A model generated the notes under the pieces. It saw nothing but the letters and a program-made list of their open reading frames with translations. It was not told the DNA's origin and searched no databases. Source: Phycomyces blakesleeanus NRRL 1555(-) (lineage: Eukaryota > Mucoromycota > Mucoromycetes > Mucorales > Phycomycetaceae). Taken from it: DNA of 64,000 bases. Where the stretch lies: assembly GCF_001638985.1 (NCBI RefSeq), contig NW_017265148.1, positions 797,059-861,058 of the forward strand, in the 5' to 3' direction. How positions within the stretch are numbered: the stretch's first letter is position 1; each line of letters opens with the position of its first letter. The translations under genes and the position numbers were made by a program. Below, piece after piece: positions 46,741 to 58,910 of the stretch.

Positions 46741-48230
46741 GCGCATAATTTACATTTCTGTCTCTATATTAGCGGTACAGATGGAATTTTTTTTTTTAAA
46801 AAAAAAAATCTAATCTAGCCAATCATTTTCCGTTTCATCTGTCTACAACTACTTTTTTTTTAAAAAAAAAAACCCCCCCCTAAAAGGTCAAAAAATATTG
46901 CGTAGTTTAAAAAGGCTAGATAATTTGTTAAAGTTATTTTACCAGTGTAATGGCATACATGAGATGAAGAAGGCTCGTAGAGAGTCAACACACTATTGAC
47001 TCCTTTAAATAAATTTACTGTCTGTTTTTTAAGAGCTAAATACTGGCACATGTATGATTTCAGGCATATGGCGTTAAGTAAAGGTAGACAAACTAGAAGT
47101 AAGATAAAATAATTTCATCCTGCAAAGATCCATCATTAGTCATTGTTGACAGAATGTTGAACGTGGCGGTACGCTACAGCTGCTTGTGCTTCGTGCCTTT
47201 TAGTACCTGGTAAGTCGCAAGTTTAATAAGGGTGCTGGACTTTGATACACCCACGCCCTGAGTCTTTTCAGCATGACAATGAGGTCGCTCACATCATTCT
47301 TAACGAACTGAAAGAGATCTGCATGAGCAAGGCTGGGCTTTAACAACGGGATAGATGAAAGCGCCTTGAAATTAAAGAAGGAAATAAGATCAACAAGCCT
47401 TTTTTATTGTTTTTGCTAAAACTGACCAAGAGATGTTGCCCACTATTCTCTACTGTCAGTATTTTACCATTATTATCAGTACTATTGTGCACATGGGTTT
47501 GGAATTCAAAAAACTTGGAGGAAACATCCAGGTTATCGAGGCACAGACGATCATCTTGATCTGGTTCAATGGATACCGGCAAGAATCTAACAAAAAAAGA
47601 TGATTATCAAGTGCAACAGACTTCTGTCGACTTACTCTGAATTCGCTTTGGTACCATTGGGAATAGTGTCTTACGGATTTGAAAGCTCAGGAACCGCTAA
47701 TCCTAGCTAGACGACATTTTGATTGTACCAATCGTATCTGGACCATAAAGATCCATTCTTATTATAATAGTCAATACAAGCCAGGGTGCAGGATACTCGT
47801 TATTATAAAATTAAAATCAAATATATATAGAGACGGTTGTTGTTTTGTATAGATGAAGTTGAAGAAGAGAAAGATCAGATTGACAAAGTTGAAAGTGAGG
47901 CCTTTTTTTTTTCTATTTGTATATAAAATAAAATAAAAATTGAAGTCCAATCAGATGAATCGATCAATGAGCGTAGAATAAAATGCTTATAGGAGTTTTT
48001 GGATGCACAGAATCCTCGGCTCAAGTCACAGACCCGCTTGCCAAACCTCAGACCTCATCATACACAATACACGATTATTTTGCACGTCCACCAACCTACC
48101 ACTATTACCACCACTATTACTTCTAATAACAACAACCCAAGCAAGCTTATTTGTTTTTTTTAAAAAAATATATTTAATATTAAATATTACTACTACGTAT
48201 ATACTGTTTATTCTTTCTTAAATTCTTATC
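46741..48230. other. Intergenic, no gene supported
   Basis: Includes paired T/A runs at about 46780-46810 and 46852-46875. An 80-codon frame on - at 47340-47582 (MPVSIEPDQDDRLCLDNLD..) reads like protein but has no recognisable family or splice partners. 47150-47350 is less AT-rich and could be a gene remnant. Confidence 0.4.
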
Positions 48231-48941
48231 ATGGAAATAACATCGGGACCCCTCTTCACTACATCGACTGGGCTCATTGACAGTGTCGACAGTACGTTTC
48301 CAAATTATAATTACTAACAAGCACAAGTGACAAAAATAATTACACATGTACATATATACAAAACTCTTAATTTTATTTTTATTTTTTGTTTTCTTTAATA
48401 ATATTACATATACGTAAATTATAGAGAAACTCATGGTTGTCTTGAGAGATGGACGTAAATTGATCGGTACACTTCGGTCATTCGACCAGTTTGGTACATT
48501 AATTTTATTTTTCTTTCTTGAAAGGTTGTTCTGCTTTAAATTTGTACTTACATTTAATCTTTTAGCTAATCTTGTCTTGCAAGACACGATTGAGAGGATC
48601 TATGTTGGAAACTGCTTTGGCGATATACCTAGAGGCATTTTTATTATTCGAGGTGAAAATGTTGTACTTCTTGGTGAACTTGTAAGTCTATTATATATAT
48701 ATATATATATATTATACTTGGTAAATAGCATGTGCTTATTAAACAAAATAAAATGCAATAAATAAATATAAAGGATACTGAGAAAGAAGAGTGCGCCAAC
48801 CTCCGGGAAGTTCCTGTCGAAGAAATTCTTGTTGCACAAAGAGAAGAGATGGAAGCAAAACAAAGACTTGACAAGGTTCGAAGCAAAGCCTTGCACAACC
48901 ATGGATTCTGCGTAGATAATGCCCAGAATGATCTCTATTAA
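48231..48941 (+). CDS. LSM1: LSm1, Sm-like subunit of the cytoplasmic LSm1-7 ring, 4 exons
   Basis: Exons 48231-48291, 48425-48493, 48566-48681 and 48774-48941 join in phase into 137 codons. LSm1-7 binds oligoadenylated mRNA 3' ends and promotes decapping in P-bodies. The Sm1 motif reads [27 protein letters not shown], split across exons 2 and 3, and is followed by [16 protein letters not shown]. Sm2 is [16 protein letters not shown]. The C-terminal helix has [20 protein letters not shown], as in other LSm1 proteins. Length is normal for the family. All introns are GT-AG. The gene converges with the small gene at 49460. Confidence 0.95.
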
Positions 48942-49459
48942 ACCTATTGAGAAGAAGAAGAAGGACAAAAAGTCAAAGTAAGATTAAACGAACAAACGAA
49001 CGAACGAACGAACGAACAAAAAAAAAATCAAGTCAAAGACCCCACCAAACCCTACCATCAATCACCAACCACCAACCATCAACCATCAACCATCAACCAT
49101 CTTAATCCCTAAAAAATCAAGTTTTATCCCTGTATAATGCTTATATATACATCTCTCTCTCTCTCTTACTTTTACTCTTTTGATTATATATATAATTATA
49201 AAAAGAAGATCACACCACACAACACAACACTACACCGTACCACACCAAACCACATCACACGCGTATACAACTTTTTTTTAAAGAAGCATTGCTTCTGGTT
49301 TTTTCTTTCTTTAAAATAAAATAAAATAAAGAAAAAATAACAACCATATTATGTTTATATAAACTGTGTATGTGTTGTCTAGATGATATATGGATTTGTG
49401 AGGGGCGTGTTTTGATTATACGCAGAGAAAAGAAAAGTGAAGAATAAATCAAGGAAGTC
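48942..49459. other. Convergent intergenic region with short tandem words
   Basis: (AACG)n near 48988-49015, (CAACCAT)n near 49066-49100, (TC)n near 49152-49164 and CACAC words near 49212-49260. No gene seen. Confidence 0.5.
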
Positions 49460-49687
49460 TTATGATTTTGGAAGTGTATGGCGAGAGAATTTGCGACTAA
49501 GTTGATCCAATAAACCACCCATAGCAGCCAAGGGTAATATGAATATCCCACAGCACATGTAGTTTGTGCTGGATGATTCGGCTGGAGAAGTGAATGGATC
49601 TTGGGTTGGATTCTCTTCATCGACCTGAGCAGGTGCAGATACTGAACCGTAATTACGTGTAGTTGGCATTGAATCAGGAGTTGACAT
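49460..49687 (-). CDS. Small 75-residue protein with C-terminal hydrophobic segment, unknown
   Basis: Single-exon frame. I do not recognise it. Residues 1-40 are polar (Ser/Thr/Pro/Glu-rich). Residues ~42-60 are hydrophobic (YMCCGIFILPLAAMGGLL), led by a Cys pair that could be lipidated. The tail is basic (SRKFSRHTLPKS). This layout suggests a membrane-anchored or tail-anchored small protein. It is plausible as a gene because composition differs from the AT-rich flanks and it sits head-to-head with the methyltransferase gene (558 bp apart). Confidence 0.5.
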   Translation of the reverse strand: MSTPDSMPTTRNYGSVSAPAQVDEENPTQDPFTSPAESSSTNYMCCGIFILPLAAMGGLLDQLSRKFSRHTLPKS

Positions 49688-50197
49688 TTCGTATGTTGTG
49701 TTGGAATTAATAGTTATATAAAGAAAGAGAAAAAGAGAGAAAGAGGAAGAGGAAGAAAAAGAGAGAGGGTCAAGGAGAAGAAATAGAATTCAAGTGCACA
49801 CACAGACACACATGCAATCCATTCTATACGCGCGCGCGCACACCTACACGCACACAGCTTAAATTGCTTTATTTTATTTTATTTTATTTTATTTTAGTTT
49901 GGTAGCCTCAATAAACTTTGCAATAATCACACCCACAAAAATTATAATACTACATAAAAAAGTCTGTAGCTCGAAATACCTTATAACTCCAGGTACAGAC
50001 CGCCATTGATTGGTTCCCAGTAAATCGAACGTGTGTCTTATAACCAATCACACCAAATCTTTTTACCTTGAACAGAAAAAAAAAAGGAACAATCTATTGC
50101 TATAGTAACCAATCCTTTCTTTTTGTTTTGTTTTGTTTGCTCCTTATTATATATCCCTTATCTCTTATTAATTATTGTTTTTCTTTCTTACCATCTC

Positions 50198-50233
<36 letters not shown>

Positions 50234-50244
50234 TATTATTTATC
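49688..50244. promoter_or_regulatory. Shared upstream region of two divergent genes
   Basis: Intergenic sequence between the small gene (-) and the methyltransferase gene (+). Contains GA-rich DNA (49725-49770), (CG)n at 49830-49839, (TTTTA)n at 49870-49897 and (CATA)n at 50199-50226 next to the methyltransferase start. It presumably holds both promoters; no specific factor site is claimed. Confidence 0.45.
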
Positions 50245-51380
50245 ATGGATCCTATGCAGATCCTAGACACTATTCAAAACCATGTTAGCCAGGCATGGGC
50301 TTATCGTAAACAAGGTCGAGACTCAGACATGGAAACTCAAATCGATTCAATGCTCAGTCTTCTGGAAGATCTGATAGATCGATCTTACGATCGGTTTGCG
50401 ACATTAGACGATGAAGAAGAAATTCGACCTGTCAAGTCACAAGATATACAAAAAGCGAGGCAATTAACACAAACGATCCTTGTTCGGATTGTGTCGGGTG
50501 AAATGTCAATTGCCGATGAGCAGATCGACAGAGCAGCCAAGGCCATGGCTCATTTGTCAGGGCGAGGTGCAGCAGGAGCAATGGTTGGTACCTGGTATAT
50601 ACCTTATCTTGACAGCAATGGTGTCCGAGAGTCTGTTTCTCTCAAGATTCATGAACCAAGTTTTATTGGAAATGACATTGGATTCAAGACGTGGGGTGCT
50701 GCCCCTTTAATGGCAAAGTAAGACTTTAATTCTATTTTTTTCCGCTTTAATTTTGTGTACCTATATATATATATAATTGTTCGTGTGATCTATCTAATCC
50801 GTTTCAAAATTAATTATAATTATATTATATGTGTGTATATGTATATATATATATATATATATATGTACAAAGACGTCTTGTTCAGGAACGATTTTTGCCA
50901 AATCTTGAAAACCAGACAGTTATTGAGCTGGGCACTGGGACTGGAATGGTCGGTCTAATCTGTGCAAAGTTGGGAGCTGCCTCAACAGACCTGACTGATT
51001 ATCACCCGAGTGTGTTGGAAAATGTAGCTATTAATGTGAAACTCAACGAGGTTCAGGCCAATGTATCTAAGCTGGACTTTATCGAACTTGCAACTAATCC
51101 GGACTCCGTCTGGAGGAACAGAAAATTTGATGTGGTGATTGCAAGTGATCTACTGTATGAAATGGAGCATGCCGAATATCTTCCGGTCGCAATAGAGCTG
51201 CTGATGACCGATGTCTTTTACTTTATGATCCCGCTGCGTGCCACTCACACTAAAGAGGTCGCACTGTTTGAGAGAAGGATGGAGGAGATCGGGCTCTACT
51301 TGGACCAGACCTCGGATCAAGAGGTGGAAGAGGATGAAGGTTGGGTGCGTTATCGGTTCTATTCCTATATTCGCGCATAA
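50245..51380 (+). CDS. METTL21-type protein lysine methyltransferase, 2 exons
   Basis: Exons 50245-50717 and 50873-51380 join in phase into 326 codons. The catalytic half has SAM-binding motif I (VIELGTGTGMVG, about residues 174-185), a downstream acidic loop (LTDYHPSVLENVAINVKLN) and the post-I motif FDVVIASDLLYE. These match the Methyltransf_16 family (METTL21/EFM/Rrg1 group), which methylates lysines of elongation factors and chaperones. The first ~100 residues form a helical, acidic extension (MDPMQILDTIQNHVSQAW...). Which substrate it acts on cannot be told. The intron is GT-AG and rich in TA repeats. Confidence 0.88.
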
Positions 51381-51554
51381 TAGACACTATATTTATTTAT
51401 TTACTTATATAAATAATATAATACATAGATAAATAGAGATATTAGACATCCTTTAGATTATAGAAACACTGTACTCGACGTCATTTATTAAATTAATAAC
51501 AAACAAGATCTTTTTACTCTCTGTCTCTGTCTCTTTCTTTCTTTCTCTCTTCCA

Positions 51555-52089
51555 ATGTACACTAAACTTAATTCTCTCGCGGTCAATCGTTCTCATGCCT
51601 TGGATGGTACTAGTCTGGGGTCTCATCTAAAGACTACTAGAGAGACTTGTGCTGAAAGTTACAATAGTAGCTCAGAACCTCAAACATCTTATCAAACTCA
51701 TGACAACCCAAAGTAACTCCTATAGACAACATTCTTGTTGTTCAAACCAAAGGGCTAGAAAACGTTTCATTTGACTTACTTGAATATATTTCCATAGCGA
51801 CCATTTGTATGAAAAGAGGAAGCGGAGAAGGGAATCCCATAATGCAGTCGAGCGACGAAGAAGAGATGTAATAAACGATCAAATCTATCGATTGTCAACC
51901 CTTTTGCCGGACAAGGAATCAAACAAGACTAACAAGGGGGCTGTCCTGAGACGATCGGTAGACTATATTCATTTAATGCAAGATACTCTCCGACAGTATC
52001 AGCAAAGAATTCATGAAATGGAGCGTATCTTGGAAATCTATCAGCGCACAGAGACATCTTATCGTCCATTCTCACACGCTCCTTTGTGA
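51555..52089 (+). CDS. bHLH transcription factor, 2 exons
   Basis: Exons 51555-51712 and 51798-52089 join in phase into 149 codons. The first ~55 residues are Ser/Thr-rich. The basic region KRRRESHNAVERRRRDVIND has the His-Glu-Arg arrangement (H..E..RR) of E-box (CACGTG-type) binders such as USF/MITF/Cbf1. It is followed by helix 1 (IYRLSTLLPD), loop (KESNKTNKGA) and helix 2 (VLRRSVDYIHLMQDTL). A short coiled coil (RQYQQRIHEMERILEIYQR) then suggests a leucine-zipper-like dimer extension. It starts only 174 bp after the methyltransferase stop on the same strand. Targets unknown. Confidence 0.9.
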
Positions 52090-52348
52090 CGCATATTACA
52101 CGTATATAAATAATAATAATATATTATTATTCACCATAGAAAAGGGAAAAAAATCCAATATCATTTTTATTTTATTTTTCATTATTTTAATATCTCTTTT
52201 TCTCTTTTATCTCTTTCTTCTTTTTCTCTTTTATTTCTCACATACTCTTACTTACACATATACATCTTTTGATTCTTCTTTATCATTTTATCTGATACAT
52301 ACATACATACATATATATATATACATATAAAATAATATATTATCCTTT

Positions 52349-54206
52349 ATGCGGTTGTTTACTGTGGTTTCCATAACAACTGGTCTGATTGTGCTTACCC
52401 AAGCATTACCTGCACAGGTGGCCTTTCAAGACCTGACCGGCTCGAATCCCAACCCCCTCCTTGTTTCATCTCTCTCGCGTCAGTTGCAGCAAAATCTAAC
52501 CATCGAAGGTCTCCTGCGCCATTCCCACAAGCTTCAAAAGATTGCTGACAAGAACCACCACACTAGAGTATTTGGTTCTGGTGGGCATAATGACACATTG
52601 AGCTATATTGCTTCATCCGTACTGGAGCAAGGTTACCACACCTGGTTAGAACGTAAGTTGAAAAAATATATATATACCCAGCTCTACAGATCTTTGTTTT
52701 TCTTTCTTTAAAAAAAAACATAATAAATAAACAAACAAACAAAACCCAGACTAAAATATTTGTATGTATATTTTAGCCATGGTACTGAATTTTACTCAGA
52801 CTCTACATCAATCGGCCTCAGTCATCTTCCCTCCTACACCTGAACCTATTTTGAATGTGCGTCTGATGACCTTCACAACAAGCACCCCTGTGAGCGGTGC
52901 AACCGGCTCACTTGTGCGCATCGGGGGCCTGGCGTGCGATGAGATTGACCAGGATCTGGGGGGTAAGATTGCACTTGTGCAGCGTGGCGAGTGTACATTT
53001 GGAGCAAAGGCATACTGGGCCGGACAGGCAGGTGCTTCTGCTCTGTTGATCTACAACACCGAGCCAGGATCCCTCTCAGGTACGCTGGGACAAGATTACG
53101 AATCCGGTGCTCCCACGGGTGGTATTTCACGCGAAGATGGCGAGCGCCTGATCCGTCTGCTCGACGAGCCCTGGCACCCCGATGTTGTACTCACCGTCCG
53201 ACTGGTCGAGAAGCGTGAGGCACGGCTGACCTACAATGTGATTGCTGAAACCAAAGGCGGTGACAAGTCCAATATCATCGTGATAGGAGCCCATTCGGAT
53301 AGTGTGGCTGCCGGTCCAGGCATCAATGACAATGGAAGTGGTACAGCAGCCTTGCTCGAATTAGCATACCTTTTCCGCAACGAGAAACCTGTCAATGCTG
53401 TCAGATTCTGCTGGTGGACTGCCGAAGAATACGGTCTGCTGGGTGCAAAGCATCACGTAGACAATCTAACCAAAGAGGAACAAAAGGACATTGCTCTCTA
53501 TCTCAACTTTGATATGATCGGTAGCCCCAACTACTACAATGGCATTTACGATGGTAAGAATTCTTTTGAGCTTCTACTATAAAACCCCTATCCTCTCTCT
53601 CTCTCTTTTATTCTTTTTTTCTTGTTCTGATCTGTGTGATACTGTTATTGATTAGGTGATGGTTCCGACAGTCCCATGGCTGGTCCACCTGGTTCTGCTG
53701 CAATTGAGAAACTATTCCAGGACTTTTTTGAAAGCAAAGATGAAGCGCACGATCCCTCCGAGTTTGATGGCCGAAGTGACTATGGGCCTTTTGTGGCAAG
53801 TATTTACTTTTTTGTAACAAATATACACACAGACACAGACACACAAAATCAGAATGACTCATACACAAGTTTTTATTTTATTTAGGCTGCTGGTATTCCT
53901 TCTGGTGGTCTATTTACAGGTGCAGAAGTACCCAAGACAGAAGAGCAAGCAAAGAAGTATGGAGGTGAGGCTGGTGTAGCATACGATTCGTGTTATCATG
54001 AATCATGCGATGACATCAACAACCTCAACCATCACGCCTTTTTGCTCCACGCCCGAGGACTTGCTCACGCCCTGGCAGTTTATTCTCAGTCAACTGAATC
54101 GATTGATAAGGAAAGACAAGCTCCTTTGGCTCAGAATTCGGTTGATTCCTTTGATCTTGAAAAGATTTGGCCTTCCAACACAAAAAAAGGAACTTTAGCC
54201 ATGTAA
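52349..54206 (+). CDS. M28 aminopeptidase with PA domain (aminopeptidase Y type), 4 exons
   Basis: Exons 52349-52652, 52777-53553, 53656-53795 and 53886-54206 join in phase into 513 codons. An N-terminal signal peptide (MRLFTVVSITTGLIVLTQA) routes it to the secretory or vacuolar system. A protease-associated insert (about 130-240: KIALVQRGECTFGAKAYWAGQAGASALLIYN) precedes the zinc peptidase domain. Metal and catalytic residues are visible in GAHSDSV (His near 273), GINDNGSG, WWTAEEYG, NFDMIG and CYHESCDD. The family removes N-terminal residues from peptides in the vacuole or outside the cell. The intron after exon 3 has a GC donor (GTG|GCAAGT); a GT donor at that site would break the reading frame. 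Length is close to yeast Ape3. Confidence 0.94.
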
Positions 54207-54717
54207 ATAATATCAAGCGGATAAACAATAATGGATAATAATAACCGTAATAATACAAAGAAGAGGGAGACTATATTGAGCTTTGCTTACAATAAGGACG
54301 AGAAAGGTTTTATGAAGTGGGGAAAGAGAGAAGTAAAGAGAAGGGGTCGTGCAAAAGCATATTCAGTGGTTATATTATAATCCGTTTTTGTGACTGATTT
54401 AATGTAAATGAAATGTTGTTCAAAAAATAAAATCTTGTGCAGAAATTACATTTCTTGAGGAAGTATTAGATTGTTTTTTCTTTCTTCATTCTTAAAATCT
54501 TCATCTCTCTGGTCTCGGTTTCTAAATAGTGTCTATGTATTCAGTTTTTTTTTCTGTGTGTGTACCATAAACTCGAAACAGCTTACTATTGGACGAATAA
54601 AGGATGAATACAAACCTGAGTATAGATGACATTCGGCTTAAAGAAGAGGTCATCTAATATGTAATAGACATCGAATGAATGCTGTATTATCAAAACCAGC
54701 ACTAATATTTTAATACA
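54207..54717. other. 3' flank of aminopeptidase gene, no gene seen
   Basis: AT-rich; no recognisable feature. Confidence 0.5.
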
Positions 54718-54985
54718 TCAGAAAGTATGGTGTTGCACATCCCTGCAAAGAAAGAGAGAGAGAGATAATTAATTTAGGCTTATAATACAATATTGTATCT
54801 TGCCTACAAGATTTACACCATAGTGACATTACATCTTTTATATCTTAAATTTTTCAGAATCAATTGGAACACTTGACTGCATACCAGGTTTTGATGCATT
54901 TCTTTTCGAAGCAGATACCGACACCTTCAAAGGGTTTCGTTACATTAGATTCAGTATCTCTATAATGATGTGTTTGTGGAAACAT
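54718..54985 (-). CDS. Possible 41-residue spliced gene, unknown
   Basis: An ATG at 54985 opens a frame to 54885 (101 nt), where a consensus GTATGC donor occurs. A TTTGCAG acceptor precedes 54742, and the remaining 25 nt end in TGA at 54718. The joined frame, MFPQTHHYRD..VQHHTF, is in phase and has ordinary amino-acid composition with two Cys in ICFEKKC. I recognise no family. It may be a small gene, the remnant of one, or chance. Confidence 0.3.
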
Positions 54986-55475
54986 AGTTAAATGGTATTC
55001 ATAAGATAAAGTCAAAGCAAACAGAATAAATAAATAAATTATATAGTAGGAACTAACTATATTTCATCTAAGCTTAGTACCTTTTCTAACGATTTAAATA
55101 ATAGAACTTTAGAGTAAAAATATCAGGAATATAAACTTCCTTAATTAAAACTGTATAAACACCAAATCTAATATTAAATACCCAAAATAATTTGTTGAAA
55201 AATAAAAAATAAAACTCGGTGGTTAGCTAAGCCTTGTAACTTTAATCGTTATACTCACTTTGGTTTTCTTTCATCTACGAAGCTTTCCAAAGCTCTGTAT
55301 ACTATATTCTTTGTTTAAGATATCATTTTAAATAAACACAATATTGGGATAATTAATGGAAAAGAGAAAGAAAGAAAGTAATGGGGAATTAAAGAATTTC
55401 AGTTGTATCCTTTTAGACTGAAGTATTGTATACAAGAATATATGTATGTATATAAAGATATGTAAAGATGTCTTC
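54986..55475. other. Intergenic, no gene seen
   Basis: AT-rich; 3' flank of the TRAPP gene at its right end. Confidence 0.5.
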
Positions 55476-55972
55476 TTATTCGAATACAGCCAGACTACGG
55501 ATAAAGCGATCAACTGCCGTTCTGAACAATTCGTTTGAAATAGTTCCAGGAGCATTAGGAAGAGGCTGGTTATTTACTACAGGAACGCTACCAGTCTGGG
55601 TTGTATTGAGTGAAATAGTGCTATCTTCACTAGCTTCTCTATTGGATCCCAAGGCTTGCTGATGCTGTTGCTGCTGAAGCTGTGTAAATCCCTGGGTCAC
55701 TTCCCAACGAGTATCGTCAAACCGCATAAGTCCATTCTTGACAACAAACTCAACATACAATTGTACATATATCTGCTTCAACACTGCCCGAAGAGATTCT
55801 GTGTTTGGATCCGAGTTCATCACAAACTTCAGTCCAGTAGGTGTCTCGTAATAATGCAAGCGATACGTCGAGGTTTTGTAAGAAATAAATCCATCCTGAC
55901 TAAATGAAAATAAACACAGGCACACACGCACACATACATACATACATGTCGCTAAATAACTCACACCTTTTT

Positions 55973-56013
<41 letters not shown>

Positions 56014-56423
56014 CTATAGTTGTATTTATACAACATTTACCTGGTTGACAGCTTACGGACAAAGTTGCGTAGAGATAGAACCACACCATATACAAGCTTG
56101 GCTTCTTCTTCAATCGAAATCATACTTCCAGCTGCTAGTCCACTCTGTTGGGTCCCACGCTGGGTACCTGCTGTGTGAGAAGGAATGCGCTCTTCGCTAC
56201 GGATGATTGATGAGGAGTTTGGGGTACTACTGTGGTCCGCACTGGAAGATCCTGGACTGGACATTGAGAAACGCGAGGTTGCCAGACCGAGACGGCTAGA
56301 GCCTGTCTGACTCTGTCCATTCACACTTCCATTATTAACGACTGACTTGGGTTGATGAGCCCATTTCTGAAAATAGATGCATTGACAATGGCGATCAAAG
56401 ATGTAAAGATTATAAATTGTCAT
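55476..56423 (-). CDS. BET5: TRAPP complex subunit Bet5/TRAPPC1, 2 exons
   Basis: Exons 56423-56041 and 55899-55476 join in phase into 268 codons. TRAPP is the Rab1/Ypt1 exchange factor that tethers ER-to-Golgi vesicles; Bet5 is one of its longin-fold core subunits. The N-terminus MTIYNLYIFDRHCQCIYFQKW, the central EEEAKLVYGVVLSLRNFVRKLS and exon 2's YKTSTYRLHYYETPTGLKFV are diagnostic. It is much longer than usual (~145-160 residues). A Ser/Asn/Gly-rich insertion of about 70 residues (after KWAHQPKS) lies between the first strand pair and the helix. A Gln-rich segment (QLQQQQHQQ) and a Ser/Thr-rich segment lie before the C-terminal helix. The intron carries a (TTG)n repeat. Confidence 0.92.
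55974..56012. repeat. (TTG)n microsatellite in the BET5 intron
   Basis: About 12-13 TTG triplets in tandem (CAA on the transcribed strand), close to the 5' splice site of the only intron. Confidence 0.9.
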
Positions 56424-57420
56424 TGGTGTGTAAATTTATAAATGAACAAAAGATATATAGATATAAATATAGATATATCTCTGTATGTGCCTTTCTTTTC
56501 ACACTTTGCCTGTCTCTTCCCATTTCATTAAGCACCCATTCGCGCAACTACAAAAAAAAAACGGTGGAACCAAACTGACGTCACAGGAGACTCTGCAAAA
56601 AGGTACACTTTTTTCTTTTCTTACAAGATCAAAAGAACAATTGGTTGATAAAGATATTAAAAGTAAAGCCTTGGTATAAGGATTGACTGAATATCCCTAT
56701 AAAGAGATATGCTCAATATTATGCAGCAACATACCAAGTGCACATATTTGTCTTTGATCATAATATACACGGGCAGATATATCTGGCATTTCATACTTGT
56801 GGTCAAAAGGCCTATCAAGATAATTGCAAAGGTTTTATTACAGTGTTTCTACTTGAGATTGAGACGGTGTTACTTTTTCTTTTTTTTTTGGAATAGGGAT
56901 GTCATGGCGGCAAGAAACATGTTCTATATTGTGCATGAAATTTGGAGTGGCAATAGTAGGCCAGAAATGTTCAGTCCTCGACCAAGAACAACAACAACAA
57001 CACAAAGCGCCACAATGAATGTGGTTGTTCCTCACTCCGGTGGGCGAACTTAAAGATGCTTACAGGTAAAGAACATTCTAGTCATTTTTACCTTGTCTCA
57101 ACTAAATTCCCTCTCTATACCAAATTTTCTTTTGTGTCTCAATTCTCTTTTTTTTTGTTTGTCCAAAAATTAAGTTTCATTCGTCCAAAAAAAAACTAAC
57201 ACTGTAATATTCCAGACTTCGAGATTTAATAAAAACTTAATTCACAGTTGTTGTTTGCAGTACGAAATTCTGGTGGTTGAATTGTTCAAGAAAGCTTATA
57301 TTTAAACATATTTATTGGCTACAATATAAGTGATAAAGATTGTCTAATTCAAGACAATGTAGTGCAAGGCAGAATAAATATTAACTTGTCCAAAAATCCT
57401 TTCCATATTCATAATAGGGA
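56424..57420. other. Upstream flank of BET5, no gene seen
   Basis: A frame at about 56896-57053 (MAARNMFYIVHEIWSG..) is interspersed with T runs and has no recognisable family. The end of the inverted large element begins at 57421. Confidence 0.45.
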
Positions 57421-58820
57421 GTATTTACCAGTTCTGGATGCTTGACTGTTAGATGTAGTGGTAGTTTAAGCACCATATAATTAGCCAATATCGTAAAAAA
57501 CTATTGAATACCATTAATGTCTCTTGGTTGAGATGGTTTCTTTCATAACATCAAAATTCATACGTACAATATGCTCGATTAAAGTACCCATAACTATATT
57601 ATCCCTGGTCAAATTCCCCACAAGTAAGGTAGCTACTCTTACATAAATTAATCATGTTTTTATATGAAGTTTGCCATCAATTGTACATAAAGTTACCTTT
57701 TCTGCTATGAGTTCTATCAAGAGAAACGAGCCACACTAAGATTTTACATTTTTCCATGCTTAAATTGTTTACAAAGTCCCTCTTTCCTTGGGCTTTCTAA
57801 CAGTAAACTCCATATAGGACACCAAAGAAAAAGAGACAGAAATATAAATATGATATCAAAGACATATGAGGGGAATTTTATTATTCAAAGGTTTGTATAA
57901 AGGAAATATAAGTTAAATTAAATATAATATAATATAAGATGGTCAAGTTCATGCTACTTCAGTCCAGTCCAGTCGGTTCCAGTCAAGTCCAGTCGGTTTT
58001 TTTTTTTGGTCCATTTGATATTTCTTTTGATCTTTTTTTTTTTGTCCGTTTTTTTTCTTCTTCTTTTTGTCCAGTCAATATAATCTAAGAGTGATAGGAG
58101 GAGGAGGATTTTGGTATTGAAAAATAATAAAGGGGATAATTTGGACTTTTTGTTTTTTTCTTGTTTTTTTGATTCTTTTTTTGATTTTTTTTTTTGTCCA
58201 GTCAATTTCACGGAATAGTAATAAGAGGATGATTTTGATATTGAAAAGAATAAAAAAGATAATTTGGACTTTTTTTTTTTTTTTTTTTTTTGCTTTTTTT
58301 TTTGTCCAAACACAGCACACATAATAAAGGGGGATAATTTGGACTTTTTGATTTTTTTTTTTGATTTTTTTTTTAATTTTTTTTGTCCGAACACAGCACA
58401 CATAGTAAAGGGGATAATTTGGACTTTTTGATTTTGATTTTGATTTTTGATTTTGATTTTTTTTTTTGATTTTTTTTTTACTTCTTTTTTTTTGTCCAGT
58501 CAATTTCATGGAATAGTAATAAAAGGATGGGTTTTGATATTGAAAAGTATAAGAGAAGGGGGTTTTGGTATTGCTCTTTTTGCTCTTTCTGTTTTTTTGA
58601 GCTTCTTTTTTTGAGCATTTTTTTTTGTTTTTTGTTTTTGATCAAAGACTTCATTTGCTTTGTATGTATATGTGTAAAAAGGGATTTCATACCTTGTCCT
58701 AATCCAGAGTCTTGTTCCAGTTCGCAGCTTTGCTTCAATCCAGGTCCAGGTTCCAATGCAGAGTTCTTCCGGTTTGTTCATCTTTTTTCTTGTTTTTTTT
58801 TTTTGCTTTTTTTTTTGTTT

Positions 58821-58851
<31 letters not shown>

Positions 58852-58869
58852 TGCTCTTTTTTTTGCTTT

Positions 58870-58910
<41 letters not shown>

